Part shown: piece by piece, positions 31,709 through 41,285 of the stretch
Numbering within the stretch: the stretch's first letter is position 1
How the letters are laid out: every line of letters begins with the position of its first letter
Source of the DNA: Brevundimonas vitisensis
GTDB lineage: Bacteria > Pseudomonadota > Alphaproteobacteria > Caulobacterales > Caulobacteraceae
Reading direction: 5' to 3'
Assembly: GCF_016656965.1 (NCBI RefSeq)
Contig: NZ_CP067977.1
Span: 1,822,501 to 1,886,500 of the forward strand
Length of the DNA stretch: 64,000 nucleotides
Made by a program: the position numbers and the translations under genes
Notes under the pieces: generated by a model
Databases searched by the model: none
The model's input: only the letters and a program-made list of their open reading frames with translations
Told to the model about the DNA's origin: nothing

Positions 31709-32875
31709 ATGACCTACAAGCCCCTCTTCTCCCGCGCCCTGTCCCTGGCTCCCGAGCGGCTGCATTTCGCCGCGCACAGCCATCACCTGTGGCCCGACGC
31801 CTCGTTCGACGGGCAGATGCGGGCGTGGATGGAAGCCAACCAGCACGCCGATCGCAAATGGGACCTGATCTTCGGAGAGGCCATTCCCCAGGCCCAGGCC
31901 CATGTGGCGCGCGAGCTGAACCTGTCTGACCCCGAGACGGTGGTGTTCTCGCCCAACACCCACGACTTCCTGCTGCGCATCTTTTCGGGCTTCGAGCGCC
32001 GCCCGGTGCGGATCCTGTCCACGGACGGCGAATTCCATTCCTTCCGCCGCCAGGCGGAGCGCTGGGAAGAAGCGGGATTGGCCTCGGTGCACCGCGTGCC
32101 GCTGGAACCCTTCGACACCTTTGCCCAGCGTTTCGTCAGCGAGGCGGAAGCGGCCCAGTTCGACTGGATCGTCGTCAGTCAGGTCTTCTTCAAGACGGGT
32201 CAGGCCTTTGACGGGCTGGAGGCCCTGGCCGCCCTGGCCCGGCCCGAGGGGCCCTGGGTCCTGGTCGACGGCTATCACGGCTTCATGGCCACCCCGACCG
32301 ACCTGTCGGCGGTCCAGGACAAGGTCTTCTATGTCACCGGCGGCTACAAATACGCCATGACCGGCGAGGGGGCCGGCATCCTGCACGCCCCGCCGGGCTT
32401 CTGCGAACGGCCGGTCGAGACAGGCTGGTTCGCCGAGTTCGGCAATCTGATGGGCCCACCGGACGGGGTGCAGTACCGGGCCGACGCCGGCCGCTTCTGG
32501 GGCGCGACCTTCGATTCCACGCCGCTTTACCGGTTCAATGCCGTCCGCACGATGCTGGACGACCAGGGCCTGACCACCGCCGCCATCTCCGAACACGCGC
32601 TTGGCCTGCAGCGCCAGTTCCAGGAGGCGGTCCGGGCCGGATCGGCGGGACGGCTGTCACAGGCGCGGATCGTCAATCCGGTCGAGGGCGATGGACCGCG
32701 CGCTCGCTTCCTGGCCCTGCGCCATCCGGAGGCCCAGACCTGGCGCGCCGCCCTTCTGGCCGCCGATGTCGTCACCGATGTGCGCGACGACACGATCCGC
32801 TTCGGCTTTGGTCTCTATCAGGACGCGGACGACGTCGAGCGCCTGATCAGCGTCTGCGCCCGCGTCCTGGTCTGA
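31709..32875 (+). CDS. PLP-dependent aminotransferase class V-fold enzyme
   Basis: A 388-residue fold-type I PLP enzyme resembling kynureninase and cysteine desulfurase relatives. The PLP lysine is in VTGGYKYAMTGEGAGIL (about residues 211-227), and the preceding VDGYHGFMATPTDL holds the Asp and His that contact the cofactor. The start HFAAHSHHLWPDASFDGQM recalls kynureninase. Other tryptophan-catabolism genes are not adjacent, so the substrate is unassigned. An AGAGGTG site precedes the ATG. It ends 29 bases before a palindromic repeat. Confidence 0.88.
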   Translation: MTYKPLFSRALSLAPERLHFAAHSHHLWPDASFDGQMRAWMEANQHADRKWDLIFGEAIPQAQAHVARELNLSDPETVVFSPNTHDFLLRIFSGFERRPVRILSTDGEFHSFRRQAERWEEAGLASVHRVPLEPFDTFAQRFVSEAEAAQFDWIVVSQVFFKTGQAFDGLEALAALARPEGPWVLVDGYHGFMATPTDLSAVQDKVFYVTGGYKYAMTGEGAGILHAPPGFCERPVETGWFAEFGNLMGPPDGVQYRADAGRFWGATFDSTPLYRFNAVRTMLDDQGLTTAAISEHALGLQRQFQEAVRAGSAGRLSQARIVNPVEGDGPRARFLALRHPEAQTWRAALLAADVVTDVRDDTIRFGFGLYQDADDVERLISVCARVLV

Positions 32876-32904
32876 GCATTTAACCGAGCCACCCCCAACT
32901 GCCC

Positions 32905-33032
32905 GTCATTCCGGGGCGCTCGAAGAGCGAACCCGGAACCCAGGGGAACAGCTTAAATGGCAGACGCAACCTTGAGACCTGTGACAGCCTCCTGGGTTCC
33001 GGGTTCTTGGCTTCGCCAATCCCCGGAATGAC
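32905..33032. repeat. Palindromic intergenic repeat, copy 1
   Basis: A 128-base element with perfect 12-base terminal inverted repeats (GTCATTCCGGGG ... CCCCGGAATGAC) and a second, near-perfect inner pair around AACCCGGAACCCAGG / CCTGGGTTCCGGGTT. It lies between two convergent genes. A second copy at 45617-45743 shares the arms and length; the central 45 or so bases differ more. It can fold into one long hairpin and may serve as a bidirectional terminator. Confidence 0.9.
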
Positions 33033-33041
33033 GAAACAGTG

Positions 33042-33863
33042 TCAGCCCTCGTCGTCGCTGGCCAGGCCCATCATGTGGAAGCCGGCGTCGACGTGGATGA
33101 CCTCGCCCGTGGTCGAGAGGCCCAGGTCCGAGCACAGCCACAGGGCGGCCCCGGCGACGCCCTCCATCGAGGTGTCCTCCTTCATCGCCGACATGGCACG
33201 GCCTTGGGCGATCATGCCCCGTCCGCCCGAAATCCCGGCCAGCGACAGGGTCCGCATGGCTCCGGCCGAGATGGCGTTGACGCGGATGCCGCGGGGCCCC
33301 AGGTCGCGTGCGATATAGCGGGTCGCCGCCTCCAGCGCCGCCTTGGCCACGCCCATGGTGTTGTAGTTCGGGATGGCCCGCTCCGACCCCAGATAGGTCA
33401 TGGTGATCATCGATCCGCCGTTCGGCATGATCTTGGACGCGCGCCGGGCCACGTCGACGAAGCTGAAACAGCTGATGTTCATGGCCAAGAGGAAGCTGTC
33501 GCGGCTGGTGTTGTCGATAAACGACCCCTTCAGCTCGTCCTTGTTGGCGAAAGCCACCGAATGGACGACGAAGTCGATCGTGCCGAATTCCTTTTCCAGC
33601 TGCTCGAAGGCGGCATCCATCGAGGCATCGTCGGTGACGTCGGCCTGGATCAGCAGCTTGGCCCCGACGCTTTCGGCCAGCGGCCGCACCCGGCGCTCCA
33701 GGCTTTCGCCCAGATAGGTAAAGGCCAGCTCGGCCCCCTGCGCCGCCAGCTGAGAGGCGATGCCCCAGGCGATGGAGTTGGCGTTTGCCACCCCCATGAC
33801 CAGGCCCTTCTTGCCCTTCATCAGTTCGCCGGTGGGAAAGGTCCAGCCGCTGTCGCTCGCCAT
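33042..33863 (-). CDS. fabI: Enoyl-[acyl-carrier-protein] reductase (NADH)
   Basis: Final reductive step of fatty acid elongation; a short-chain dehydrogenase fold. The 273 residues carry the FabI signature Y157-x9-Y167-x6-K174 (YLGSERAIPNYNTMGVAK) and the nucleotide site GVANANSIAWGIA near 24-36, in place of the usual SDR glycine motif. This is the diazaborine/triclosan target type. It stands alone, about 3 kb from fabB-fabA, whereas many alphaproteobacteria have fabA-fabB-fabI together. The gap of 9 bases to the repeat suggests that the palindrome terminates it. Confidence 0.96.
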   Translation of the reverse strand: MASDSGWTFPTGELMKGKKGLVMGVANANSIAWGIASQLAAQGAELAFTYLGESLERRVRPLAESVGAKLLIQADVTDDASMDAAFEQLEKEFGTIDFVVHSVAFANKDELKGSFIDNTSRDSFLLAMNISCFSFVDVARRASKIMPNGGSMITMTYLGSERAIPNYNTMGVAKAALEAATRYIARDLGPRGIRVNAISAGAMRTLSLAGISGGRGMIAQGRAMSAMKEDTSMEGVAGAALWLCSDLGLSTTGEVIHVDAGFHMMGLASDDEG

Positions 33864-33923
33864 GATTGCGTCTCCGTGTTCTGAACGCGGAGGGTTAGCA
33901 GGGGCGATGCCCGGACGGAAGGC

Positions 33924-35183
33924 TCAGCCTGCCCTGGCGGTCCGCCACCTGGCCAGCCGCTCCAGCAGCGGCGTCGCCGTGACGCCATGAATGACGATGG
34001 AAGCCAGGACGATAAAGCCCACCAGGGCCCAGAGCCGCTCGCTGTTGCCGAAATCCCCGTGATTCAGGCCATAGGCGACATAGTAGATCGAACCGACACC
34101 CCGAATGCCCAGAAAGGCCAGCAGCAGCTTCTCCCTGAAGGGCTGGGGAGCCCCGATCAGCGCCAGCAGCCCTGCAACTGGGCGCACGATCAGCAGGATG
34201 CCCAGGGCGACCGCGATATCGATCCATGTCAGGCTGGCCAGAAGGCCGTTGGCCAGCGCACCGCCAAAAAGAACCAGCAGCAGCATCATCAGCAGCCGTT
34301 CGACCTGATCCGACAGGTCGTGCATTTCTTCGTGAAACGCGTGGTCGCGCTCCCAATTGCGGATCGTCACCGCCGCCACGAACACCGCCAGAAATCCGTA
34401 GCCGTGCACCAGTTCAGTGGCGGCATAGGCCAGGAAGGTGGCCGCCAGGGCAATCAGCCCGTCGCCCAGGTGGGACAGCCTGCGGCTGGAATCCCGGAAC
34501 AGCAGCCAACCAAAGGCCGCGCCGACCAGCCAGCCCATGCCCAGACCGGCGGCGATCTTCCATCCCACCTTGACCAGGCCCCAGTCGAGCAGTCCCTCGC
34601 TGGTCGCCAGTCCGCCCAGCGATGCCAATATGGCCAGATGCACGAAGGGAAAGGCCAGGGCGTCGTTCAGGCCCGCCTCGGACGTCAGGCCGAACCGCAC
34701 TTCGTCCTCCTCGCCGGAGCCGGGCGGGCCCACCTGGACGTCAGAGGCCAGCACCGGATCGGTCGGGGCCATGGCTGCGCCCAGCAGCAGCGCCATCGGC
34801 AGGGCCAGCCCCAGACCCCAGACCCCCAGCACCAGGACCGCGCCGATCGTCAGCGGCATGGCGATGGCCAGCAATCGCCAGGTCACCGCCCAGCGTTTCC
34901 AACCCAGCTTTCGGTCCAGTTTGAGCCCGCAACCCATCAGGCTGATGATGACCACCAGCTCGGTCAGCTTCTCCGTCACCGTGTCCCAGGTACGCGGATC
35001 GGGGTTGAAGGCCATCAGCCCCGTGGAGAAGACGCCGACGCCCACCCCCACGCACAGGATCGCCAGCGTCAGCGGCAGCCGCTTCAGCCCCACGGGCGCC
35101 CAGCTGACCAGCAGGACCACCAGGCCGAGCCCCAGCAGGAACAGGATATAGGGATCGGGGGTCAGGGCGGGCTCCGGGATCAA
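33924..35183 (-). CDS. Cation:proton antiporter (CPA1 family)
   Basis: A 419-residue inner-membrane antiporter with about 12 helices, predicted to exchange Na+ or K+ for H+. The ion-site motifs are GAAMAPTDPVLASDVQVG (about 136-153) and LTSEAGLNDALAFPFVHLA (about 166-184), whose N-D pair is the transport core. The first possible start is a TTG at 35181-35183, because an in-frame TAG lies two codons upstream; no ATG occurs before the second helix. The start is therefore less certain than the product. Convergent with nothing; it diverges from the hybrid kinase across about 200 bases. Confidence 0.9.
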   Translation of the reverse strand: MIPEPALTPDPYILFLLGLGLVVLLVSWAPVGLKRLPLTLAILCVGVGVGVFSTGLMAFNPDPRTWDTVTEKLTELVVIISLMGCGLKLDRKLGWKRWAVTWRLLAIAMPLTIGAVLVLGVWGLGLALPMALLLGAAMAPTDPVLASDVQVGPPGSGEEDEVRFGLTSEAGLNDALAFPFVHLAILASLGGLATSEGLLDWGLVKVGWKIAAGLGMGWLVGAAFGWLLFRDSSRRLSHLGDGLIALAATFLAYAATELVHGYGFLAVFVAAVTIRNWERDHAFHEEMHDLSDQVERLLMMLLLVLFGGALANGLLASLTWIDIAVALGILLIVRPVAGLLALIGAPQPFREKLLLAFLGIRGVGSIYYVAYGLNHGDFGNSERLWALVGFIVLASIVIHGVTATPLLERLARWRTARAG

Positions 35184-35381
35184 GCGCTAGACAAGGCGTA
35201 ACGCCGTGTTCGGTTCCCGACAAGCCGGCGAGCTGCGGGAAGGAAGCGATCGTGACAAATGCTCCGAACGCCGCGTTAGTTTGCTGTTTTCATTGAAAAA
35301 GTTTCACACTGGGCCAACCGGTCGTTAAGCGCCGACAGCTAAGCCATACGCCCGTGGCCTGTGAGACGGCCGGGAGGGCGC

Positions 35382-36989
35382 ATGGCGCGGATCGGCGACT
35401 ATATCGAGGCGGCAACACCCGTGTTCCCGACCACCCGGGGAGCCGAAGTGTATGAGCGGTTCCTGGCCGAGCCGAACACCCTGGTCATCGCGGTCGTCGA
35501 CGAGGATCACCGTCCGCTGGGTCTGATCGAGCGCAACGCCTTCACCCTGAAGATGGCCGGCGCCTTCGGCCGCGAACTCTATGCCAAGCGGCCAGTGTCG
35601 GCCCTGATGAACGATCGGCCCTCCATCGCGCGCGCGGAGGACGGCGCCGAGGCCTTCTTCGCCACCATAGATTCCAGCGAGGCCGCGTCGCTGCTGGGCG
35701 GCTTCATCGCCGTGGACCGCCAGGGGCGCTACGTCGGCGTCGGCGCCATTCTGCAGGTGCTCCAGGCGGGCAGCGCGCTCTACAAGCGGCGCGCCGAGGA
35801 GATGGGCGAATTGGCCCGCGGTCTGGCCGCCGCCGAGGCCCGCGCCCGCGCCTCCAGCCGCGCCAAGTCCGAATTTCTGGCGGTGATGAGCCACGAAATC
35901 CGCACGCCCCTGAACGGTGTGCTGGGCGTCGCGGCCCTGATGCAGCGTCTGCTGACCCAGGAGGCGCTGCGCCCCCATGTCGACACCATCGTGGAGTCCG
36001 GCCAGGGCCTGCTGCGCCTGCTGACCGACGCTCTGGACATGTCGCGGGCCGAGGCGGGCCTGCTGGCGCTGGAGCCGGCCCCGCTCAGCCTGTCGGAGCT
36101 GGCCGCCGACCTTGATCGGCTATGGCGGCCGCGGGCCGAGGAGAAGAGCCTGTCCCTGAGCGTCGAGGCCAGTCTGAGCGCCGCCGACGGCATCGTCGCT
36201 GACGGGGTCCGGCTGAAGCAGCTGTTCAACAATCTGATCGGCAACGCCATCAAGTTCACCGAGACCGGCGGCATCCAGGTGCTTCTGACGACCGAGGCCA
36301 CGGCCGAAGGAGTGCAGGTGACCGGGTCCGTCGACGACAGTGGTCCCGGCGTGCCGGAAACCGCCGCCGCGACCATCTTCGAGCCTTTCAACACCGGCGA
36401 TGCGGGCCGCTCAAGCGCCGGGGCCGGGCTGGGTCTGGCCATCTGCCGCCAGATCGTGGAGCGAGTGGGGGGCACCATCTCCCTCTCCACGGCCCCGACA
36501 GGCGGGGCGCGGTTCAGCTTCTCCTTTGCGGCACCCGCCGTCGAGATAGAAAGCGCCGGGGTCCCGGACATGGCAGAGCCCACCCCACATGAGACGCTTC
36601 ACGTCCTGGTCGTCGACGACAATGCCACGAACCGCTTCCTCGCGGGCAAGCTTCTGGAGCTGTTCGGATGCACCGCCGATATGGTCGAGGATGGACGCGC
36701 GGCGGTCGAGGCCGCGCGGACCGGTACCTATGACCTGATCCTGATGGACATCAAGATGCCGGTCATGGACGGCGTCGAGGCCACCCGCGCGATCCGCGCC
36801 CTGCCAGGACCGGTGGCCGGCCTGCCGATCCTGGCCCTGACCGCCAATGCGGACGATCGCGATGCCGAAGCCTATCTGGCGGCCGGAATGGACGGCGTGG
36901 TTCAAAAACCGATCCAGCCCGAGGTCCTGCTCGATGCCATCCGCCGCGCCCTGACCCCCGCCTTGACCGCGGACCGCGCGGCGGCCTGA
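35382..36989 (+). CDS. CBS-containing hybrid histidine kinase/response regulator
   Basis: A 535-residue signalling protein without membrane helices. Residues 15-135 look like a paired CBS module of the type found beside GGDEF/EAL proteins (LGLIERNAFTLKMAGAFGRE, RPVSALMNDRPSI, GGFIAVDRQGRYVGVGAI). A coiled linker follows, then HisKA with phospho-acceptor H171 (MSHEIRTPLNGV), the HATPase domain with N- and G-boxes (FNNLIGNAIKF, GAGLGLAICRQIV), and a receiver domain with D456 (LMDIKMPVMDG). The cytoplasmic CBS input suggests nucleotide or redox sensing, by inference. I start at ATG 35382 with GGGAGG upstream. No cognate regulator adjoins; it ends 4 bases from convergent fabB. Confidence 0.9.
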   Translation: MARIGDYIEAATPVFPTTRGAEVYERFLAEPNTLVIAVVDEDHRPLGLIERNAFTLKMAGAFGRELYAKRPVSALMNDRPSIARAEDGAEAFFATIDSSEAASLLGGFIAVDRQGRYVGVGAILQVLQAGSALYKRRAEEMGELARGLAAAEARARASSRAKSEFLAVMSHEIRTPLNGVLGVAALMQRLLTQEALRPHVDTIVESGQGLLRLLTDALDMSRAEAGLLALEPAPLSLSELAADLDRLWRPRAEEKSLSLSVEASLSAADGIVADGVRLKQLFNNLIGNAIKFTETGGIQVLLTTEATAEGVQVTGSVDDSGPGVPETAAATIFEPFNTGDAGRSSAGAGLGLAICRQIVERVGGTISLSTAPTGGARFSFSFAAPAVEIESAGVPDMAEPTPHETLHVLVVDDNATNRFLAGKLLELFGCTADMVEDGRAAVEAARTGTYDLILMDIKMPVMDGVEATRAIRALPGPVAGLPILALTANADDRDAEAYLAAGMDGVVQKPIQPEVLLDAIRRALTPALTADRAAA

Positions 36990-36993
36990 GCCG

Positions 36994-38223
36994 TCAGACC
37001 TTCGACAGGATCAGCGTTCCGTTCGTGCCGCCGAAGCCGAAGCTGTTGGACATGACGTGCTTCAGCTCGCCATCGTGGCGCTGACGCAGGATGGGCATGC
37101 CCTCGAACTCGGGATCGAGGTTTTCGATGTGGGCGCTTTCGGCAGCAAAGCCGTGCTTCATCATCAGCAGGCAGTAGATCGCCTCCTGGGCCCCGGCGGC
37201 GCCCAGCGAATGGCCGGTCAGCGACTTGGTCGAGGAGATCATGGGCAGGTCGTCGCCGAAGACATTGCGGACCGCGCCCATCTCCTTGGAGTCGCCCACG
37301 GGCGTCGAGGTGCCGTGCGGGTTCAGATAGTCGATCTTCGGATTGCCGGCCATTTCCAGCGCGATCTTCATGCAGCGCTCGGCCCCCTCGCCCGAGGGAG
37401 CGACCATGTCATAGCCATCGGAATTGGCACCATAGCCGGTGACTTCGGCATAGATGGTCGCGCCGCGCGCCACGGCCCGCTCATATTCCTCCAGCACGAC
37501 GATGCCGGCACCGCCCGCGATCACGAAGCCGTCGCGATCCTTGTCATAGGCGCGCGAGGCGACCGACGGCCTATCGTTGAAGTCGGAGGACATGGCCCCC
37601 ATCGCGTCGAACATGTTCGACATGGACCAGTCGATGTCCTCGCATCCGCCGGCGAAGACCACGTCCTGCTTGCCCCAGGCGATCTGTTCGGCTGCAGCCC
37701 CGATGCAGTGGGCGCTGGTCGCACAGGCCGAACTGATCGAATAGTTGATGCCCTTCAGCTGGAACCACGTCGCCAGCACGGCCGAGGGGCCCGATGCCAT
37801 GGCCTTGGGCACGGCGAACGGACCGATGCGCTTGGGCGAGCCCTTTTCCACCGTGGTGGCGGCCGCCTGCAGGATGACCTGGGTCGAGGGTCCGCCCTCG
37901 CCCACGATCAGGCCGATGCGTTCGGACTTGATCTCTTCGGCGCTCAGGCCCGAATCCTTCAGCGCTTCTTCAAAGGCGATGTGACCCCAGGCGGTGCCGT
38001 TGGCCAGGAATCGCGCAGCGCGGCGGTCGACATGGGGGGCCCAGTCCTCGGCCGTGACGCCCAGCGACGGCGGGGCCCAGACCTGCGACCGGAATCCATG
38101 CTGGGCATGGTCCGGGGCAGCGACTACCCCCGAACGGGCTTCGCGCAGGGAGGCGGTGACCTCATCCTGTCCGGTGCCGATGGAAGAGACGATGCCCAGG
38201 CCGGTGACGACGACACGCCGCAT
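36994..38223 (-). CDS. fabB: Beta-ketoacyl-ACP synthase I
   Basis: Condensing enzyme that elongates acyl chains and is needed for unsaturated fatty acids. The 409 residues include the active-site Cys167 ([11 protein letters not shown]) and the two His in [11 protein letters not shown] and [12 protein letters not shown]. Pairing with fabA 57 bases upstream on the same strand is the reason to call FabB rather than FabF. Together they form the anaerobic-type unsaturated fatty acid branch. Confidence 0.95.
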   Translation of the reverse strand: MRRVVVTGLGIVSSIGTGQDEVTASLREARSGVVAAPDHAQHGFRSQVWAPPSLGVTAEDWAPHVDRRAARFLANGTAWGHIAFEEALKDSGLSAEEIKSERIGLIVGEGGPSTQVILQAAATTVEKGSPKRIGPFAVPKAMASGPSAVLATWFQLKGINYSISSACATSAHCIGAAAEQIAWGKQDVVFAGGCEDIDWSMSNMFDAMGAMSSDFNDRPSVASRAYDKDRDGFVIAGGAGIVVLEEYERAVARGATIYAEVTGYGANSDGYDMVAPSGEGAERCMKIALEMAGNPKIDYLNPHGTSTPVGDSKEMGAVRNVFGDDLPMISSTKSLTGHSLGAAGAQEAIYCLLMMKHGFAAESAHIENLDPEFEGMPILRQRHDGELKHVMSNSFGFGGTNGTLILSKV

Positions 38224-38280
38224 GGTGTTTCCTTCTCAGTCTTAGAGTCGCCGCGTGACGCGCGGTCTTTTGATGGTCGA

Positions 38281-38814
38281 TCAGCCGCCGACGGCTTCGG
38301 ACGTCCCGCCGAACAGGCCGACGCGCATGTCCTGACAGCTATAGATAGGCACGCCGTCGGCTTCCAGCACGCCATCGGCAATGCCCATGACCAGACGGCG
38401 GTTGATGACCCGCTTCAGATCGATCTTATAGACGACCTTCTTGATGTCCGGCTGGACCTGGCCGGTGAATTTCACCTCGCCGACGCCCAGAGCCCGCCCG
38501 CGGCCAGGACCACCGATCCAGCCCAGATAGAAGCCCACCAGCTGCCACATGGCATCCAGGCCCAGGCAGCCGGGCATGACGGGATCGCCGATGAAGTGAC
38601 ACTGGAAGAACCAGAGGTCCGGATGGATATCCAGCTCGGCCTCGACATAGCCCTTGCCGTGGGCCCCGCCGTCCGCGCTGATCTGGGTGATCCGATCGAA
38701 CATCAGCATCGGCGGAGCAGGCAGCTGGGCATTGCCCGGACCGAACAGTTCGCCGCGACCGGACGCCAGCAGGGCTTCCTTGTCGAAGGACGACGGATAT
38801 TGGGTCTGGGTCAA
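38281..38814 (-). CDS. fabA: 3-hydroxydecanoyl-ACP dehydratase/isomerase
   Basis: Dehydrates 3-hydroxyacyl-ACP and isomerises the trans-2 to cis-3 decenoyl intermediate, opening the unsaturated branch completed by FabB. A 177-residue hot-dog protein with catalytic H73 and D87 ([19 protein letters not shown]). Length and motif spacing match E. coli FabA (H70, D84). The start is a TTG at 38812-38814 with GGAG nine bases before it; no ATG is available at the conserved N-terminus. First gene of fabA-fabB. Confidence 0.96.
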   Translation of the reverse strand: MTQTQYPSSFDKEALLASGRGELFGPGNAQLPAPPMLMFDRITQISADGGAHGKGYVEAELDIHPDLWFFQCHFIGDPVMPGCLGLDAMWQLVGFYLGWIGGPGRGRALGVGEVKFTGQVQPDIKKVVYKIDLKRVINRRLVMGIADGVLEADGVPIYSCQDMRVGLFGGTSEAVGG

Positions 38815-38988
38815 TTCGGCACGCTCCGCAGGCTTCTGCTCAGGAGGCGGGGTTACACGAGGCAGGTGCGGGGCTCAACTCCATTAGCTGCGGTGACGCT
38901 TCGGACACCGGATCAAGCGTGGCCGTGCAACCCCATGCCACATGGCGCATTTAGGGCGGACCAAGGCTTTGGATGGAAGGACTACTCA

Positions 38989-39228
38989 ATGAACATCATC
39001 TTCTGGATTATCGTCGGTATCATCGCCGGCTGGCTGGCCGAAAAGATCATGGGCCGCAATCACGGCCTGCTGACCAACCTGATCGTCGGCATCGTCGGCG
39101 CGGTCATCGGTGGCTTCATCGCCAATGCGCTGGGCTTCGCCTGGGGCGGTTGGATTGGCTCGACCATCGTCGCCACCCTGGGTGCGATCATCCTGCTCTT
39201 CCTGCTGGGTCTGGTGAAGCGCCGCTAA
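38989..39228 (+). CDS. GlsB/YeaQ/YmgE family small membrane protein
   Basis: A 79-residue, almost wholly hydrophobic protein of the transglycosylase-associated (YeaQ/YmgE/GlsB) family, with about three membrane helices rich in Gly (IVGIIAGWLAEKIMG, LIVGIVGAVIGGFIANALG, IVATLGAIILLFLLGLV). Members are linked to general stress responses, but their activity is unknown. GGAAGGA lies seven bases before the ATG. It is a single gene with its own clear terminator. Confidence 0.93.
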   Translation: MNIIFWIIVGIIAGWLAEKIMGRNHGLLTNLIVGIVGAVIGGFIANALGFAWGGWIGSTIVATLGAIILLFLLGLVKRR

Positions 39229-39253
39229 GCGCAGCACCGTCCTACAGGACGAA

Positions 39254-39291
39254 AAAGGGCGGCTCCCTTGCGGGGGCCGCCCTTTCCTTTT
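39254..39291 (+). terminator. Rho-independent terminator after the YeaQ-family gene
   Basis: Ten-base arms AAAGGGCGGC and GCCGCCCTTT with a 12-base loop, followed by a T-rich tail (CCTTTTG), about 25 bases after the stop. The A-run before and T-run after make it bidirectional, so it may also end typA transcription from the other side. Confidence 0.85.
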
Positions 39292-39326
39292 GGGTTGTCA
39301 CCCGGTCGCTTCGCTGATGGCGAGCA

Positions 39327-41159
39327 TCAGTCGGGGCGGACGCGCTTCTTGCGGAAGCTGGGGTTCAGGATCTGCTTGCGCAAGCGGATCGACTTGGGCG
39401 TCACCTCGACCAGTTCGTCCTCGTCGATGTAGGCGATGGCCTGCTCCAGCGACATCTGGCGCGGCGGCGTCAGACGCACGGCCTCGTCCTTGCCAGCCGC
39501 CCGGACGTTGGTCAGCTGCTTGCCCTTGATGGGGTTGACGTCCAGGTCATCCCAGCGGCTGTTCTCGCCGATGATCATGCCCTGATAGGTCTTTTCGCCC
39601 GCGCCCACGAACATCACGCCGCGGTCTTCCAGGTTCCACAGGGCAAAGGCCGCCGTCTCGCCATCGGAGTTCGAGATCAGCACACCCTTCAGACGGCCGG
39701 CGATCTCACCCTTATACGGCTCATAATGCGAGAAGACCCGGTTCAGCACGCCCGAGCCGCGCGTGTCGGTCAGGAACTCGCCCTGATAGCCGATCAGCGA
39801 ACGCGACGGGCATTTCAGCTGAATCCGCGTCTTGCCGGCACCCGACGGGCCCATGTCGGTCATCTCGGCCTTACGCGCCGCCAGCTTCTCGATGACGATG
39901 CCCGAGAATTCGTCGTCGACGTCGATCATGACGTCCTCGATCGGCTCCAGCTTCTCGCCGTTCTCGCCTTGTTGATAGACGACGCGCGGACGCGAGATCG
40001 AAACCTCGAAGCCTTCGCGGCGCATGTTTTCGATCAGCACGCCCAGCTGAAGTTCGCCGCGGCCGGCCACCTCATAGGCGTCGCCGCCTTCGGTGGTGGT
40101 GACGCGGATCGCGACATTGGCCTCGGCCTCTTTCAGCAGACGGTCGCGGATGACGCGCGACTGGACCTTGTCGCCTTCGCGCCCGGCCAGCGGGCTGTCG
40201 TTGACGCCCACCGTCATGGAGATGGTCGGCGGGTCGATCGGCTGGGCGTCCAGCGCCTCGGTGACTTCCATGGCGCACAGGGTGTCGGCCACCGTGGCCT
40301 TGGACATGCCGGCAATGGCGACGATATCGCCGGCCTCGGATCCTTCGTCCAGCGGCTGACGCTTCAGGCCGCGGAAGGCCAGCACCTTGGTGATGCGGCC
40401 GCGCTCGATTTCCTTGCCTTCGCGATCCAGGGCGTGGATCGCCATCCCGGGAACCGCCTTGCCCGACTGAATACGGCCCGTCAGGATCCGGCCGAGGAAC
40501 GGATCGCTTTCGATCAGCACGTTCAGCATCTGGAACGGCTTGTCCTTGTTTTCCTGCACCTTGGGCGGCGGCACATGGTCGACGATCAGGTCGAACAGCG
40601 GGGCCAGGTTGTCGTTGGGCTGGTTCAGATCCAGCGTCGCCCAGCCGTTGCGGCCCGAAGCATAGATGTGCGGGAAGTCCAGCTGCTCGTCCGTTGCGCC
40701 GATGGCCGCGAACAGGTCGAAGGTCTCGTTATGCACCCGGTCGGGGTCGGCGTGGGCGCGGTCGACCTTGTTGATGCACAGGATCGGGCGCAGGCCCATC
40801 TTCAGGGCCTTGGTCAGCACGAACTTGGTCTGGGGCATGACGCCCTCTTCGGCATCCACCAGGATGACGCAGCCGTCCACCATGCCCAGGATACGCTCGA
40901 CCTCGCCGCCGAAGTCGGCGTGGCCCGGAGTGTCGATGATGTTGATCCGGGTCTCGCCCGCCTTGCCGTTCCACAGCACGGACGTGCATTTGGCCAGGAT
41001 GGTGATGCCGCGCTCTTTTTCCTGATCGTTGGAATCCATCGCCCGTTCGGTCGTCGCCTCATTGGCTCGGAAGACACCGGATTGGGCGAGCAGCTGGTCC
41101 ACCAGGGTGGTCTTGCCATGGTCGACGTGGGCGATGATGGCGACGTTGCGAAGGTTCAT
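39327..41159 (-). CDS. typA: Ribosome-associated GTPase TypA/BipA
   Basis: A 610-residue translational GTPase of the EF-G/LepA family that binds ribosomes, assists 50S assembly at low temperature and affects stress and motility traits. The G domain is at the N-terminus: P-loop [14 protein letters not shown], switch region [18 protein letters not shown] and NKVDRAHAD. Domains II, III and V follow, then the BipA-specific C-terminal domain with [22 protein letters not shown]. Length is typical. It is monocistronic, with a 126-base gap to the glycosyltransferase upstream. Confidence 0.97.
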   Translation of the reverse strand: MNLRNVAIIAHVDHGKTTLVDQLLAQSGVFRANEATTERAMDSNDQEKERGITILAKCTSVLWNGKAGETRINIIDTPGHADFGGEVERILGMVDGCVILVDAEEGVMPQTKFVLTKALKMGLRPILCINKVDRAHADPDRVHNETFDLFAAIGATDEQLDFPHIYASGRNGWATLDLNQPNDNLAPLFDLIVDHVPPPKVQENKDKPFQMLNVLIESDPFLGRILTGRIQSGKAVPGMAIHALDREGKEIERGRITKVLAFRGLKRQPLDEGSEAGDIVAIAGMSKATVADTLCAMEVTEALDAQPIDPPTISMTVGVNDSPLAGREGDKVQSRVIRDRLLKEAEANVAIRVTTTEGGDAYEVAGRGELQLGVLIENMRREGFEVSISRPRVVYQQGENGEKLEPIEDVMIDVDDEFSGIVIEKLAARKAEMTDMGPSGAGKTRIQLKCPSRSLIGYQGEFLTDTRGSGVLNRVFSHYEPYKGEIAGRLKGVLISNSDGETAAFALWNLEDRGVMFVGAGEKTYQGMIIGENSRWDDLDVNPIKGKQLTNVRAAGKDEAVRLTPPRQMSLEQAIAYIDEDELVEVTPKSIRLRKQILNPSFRKKRVRPD

Positions 41160-41285
41160 GTCGGTCGTTCAATGCGAAAACGCGGCCGGGCAGAAGCGGG
41201 GCCGCTTAAGGAAAAGCGTCATGCGGGGAGCGCGCGCCTCATACAGGGGTGTGGCGCGAAAGGCCAGAGGGCGTCGTTAGGCGAC

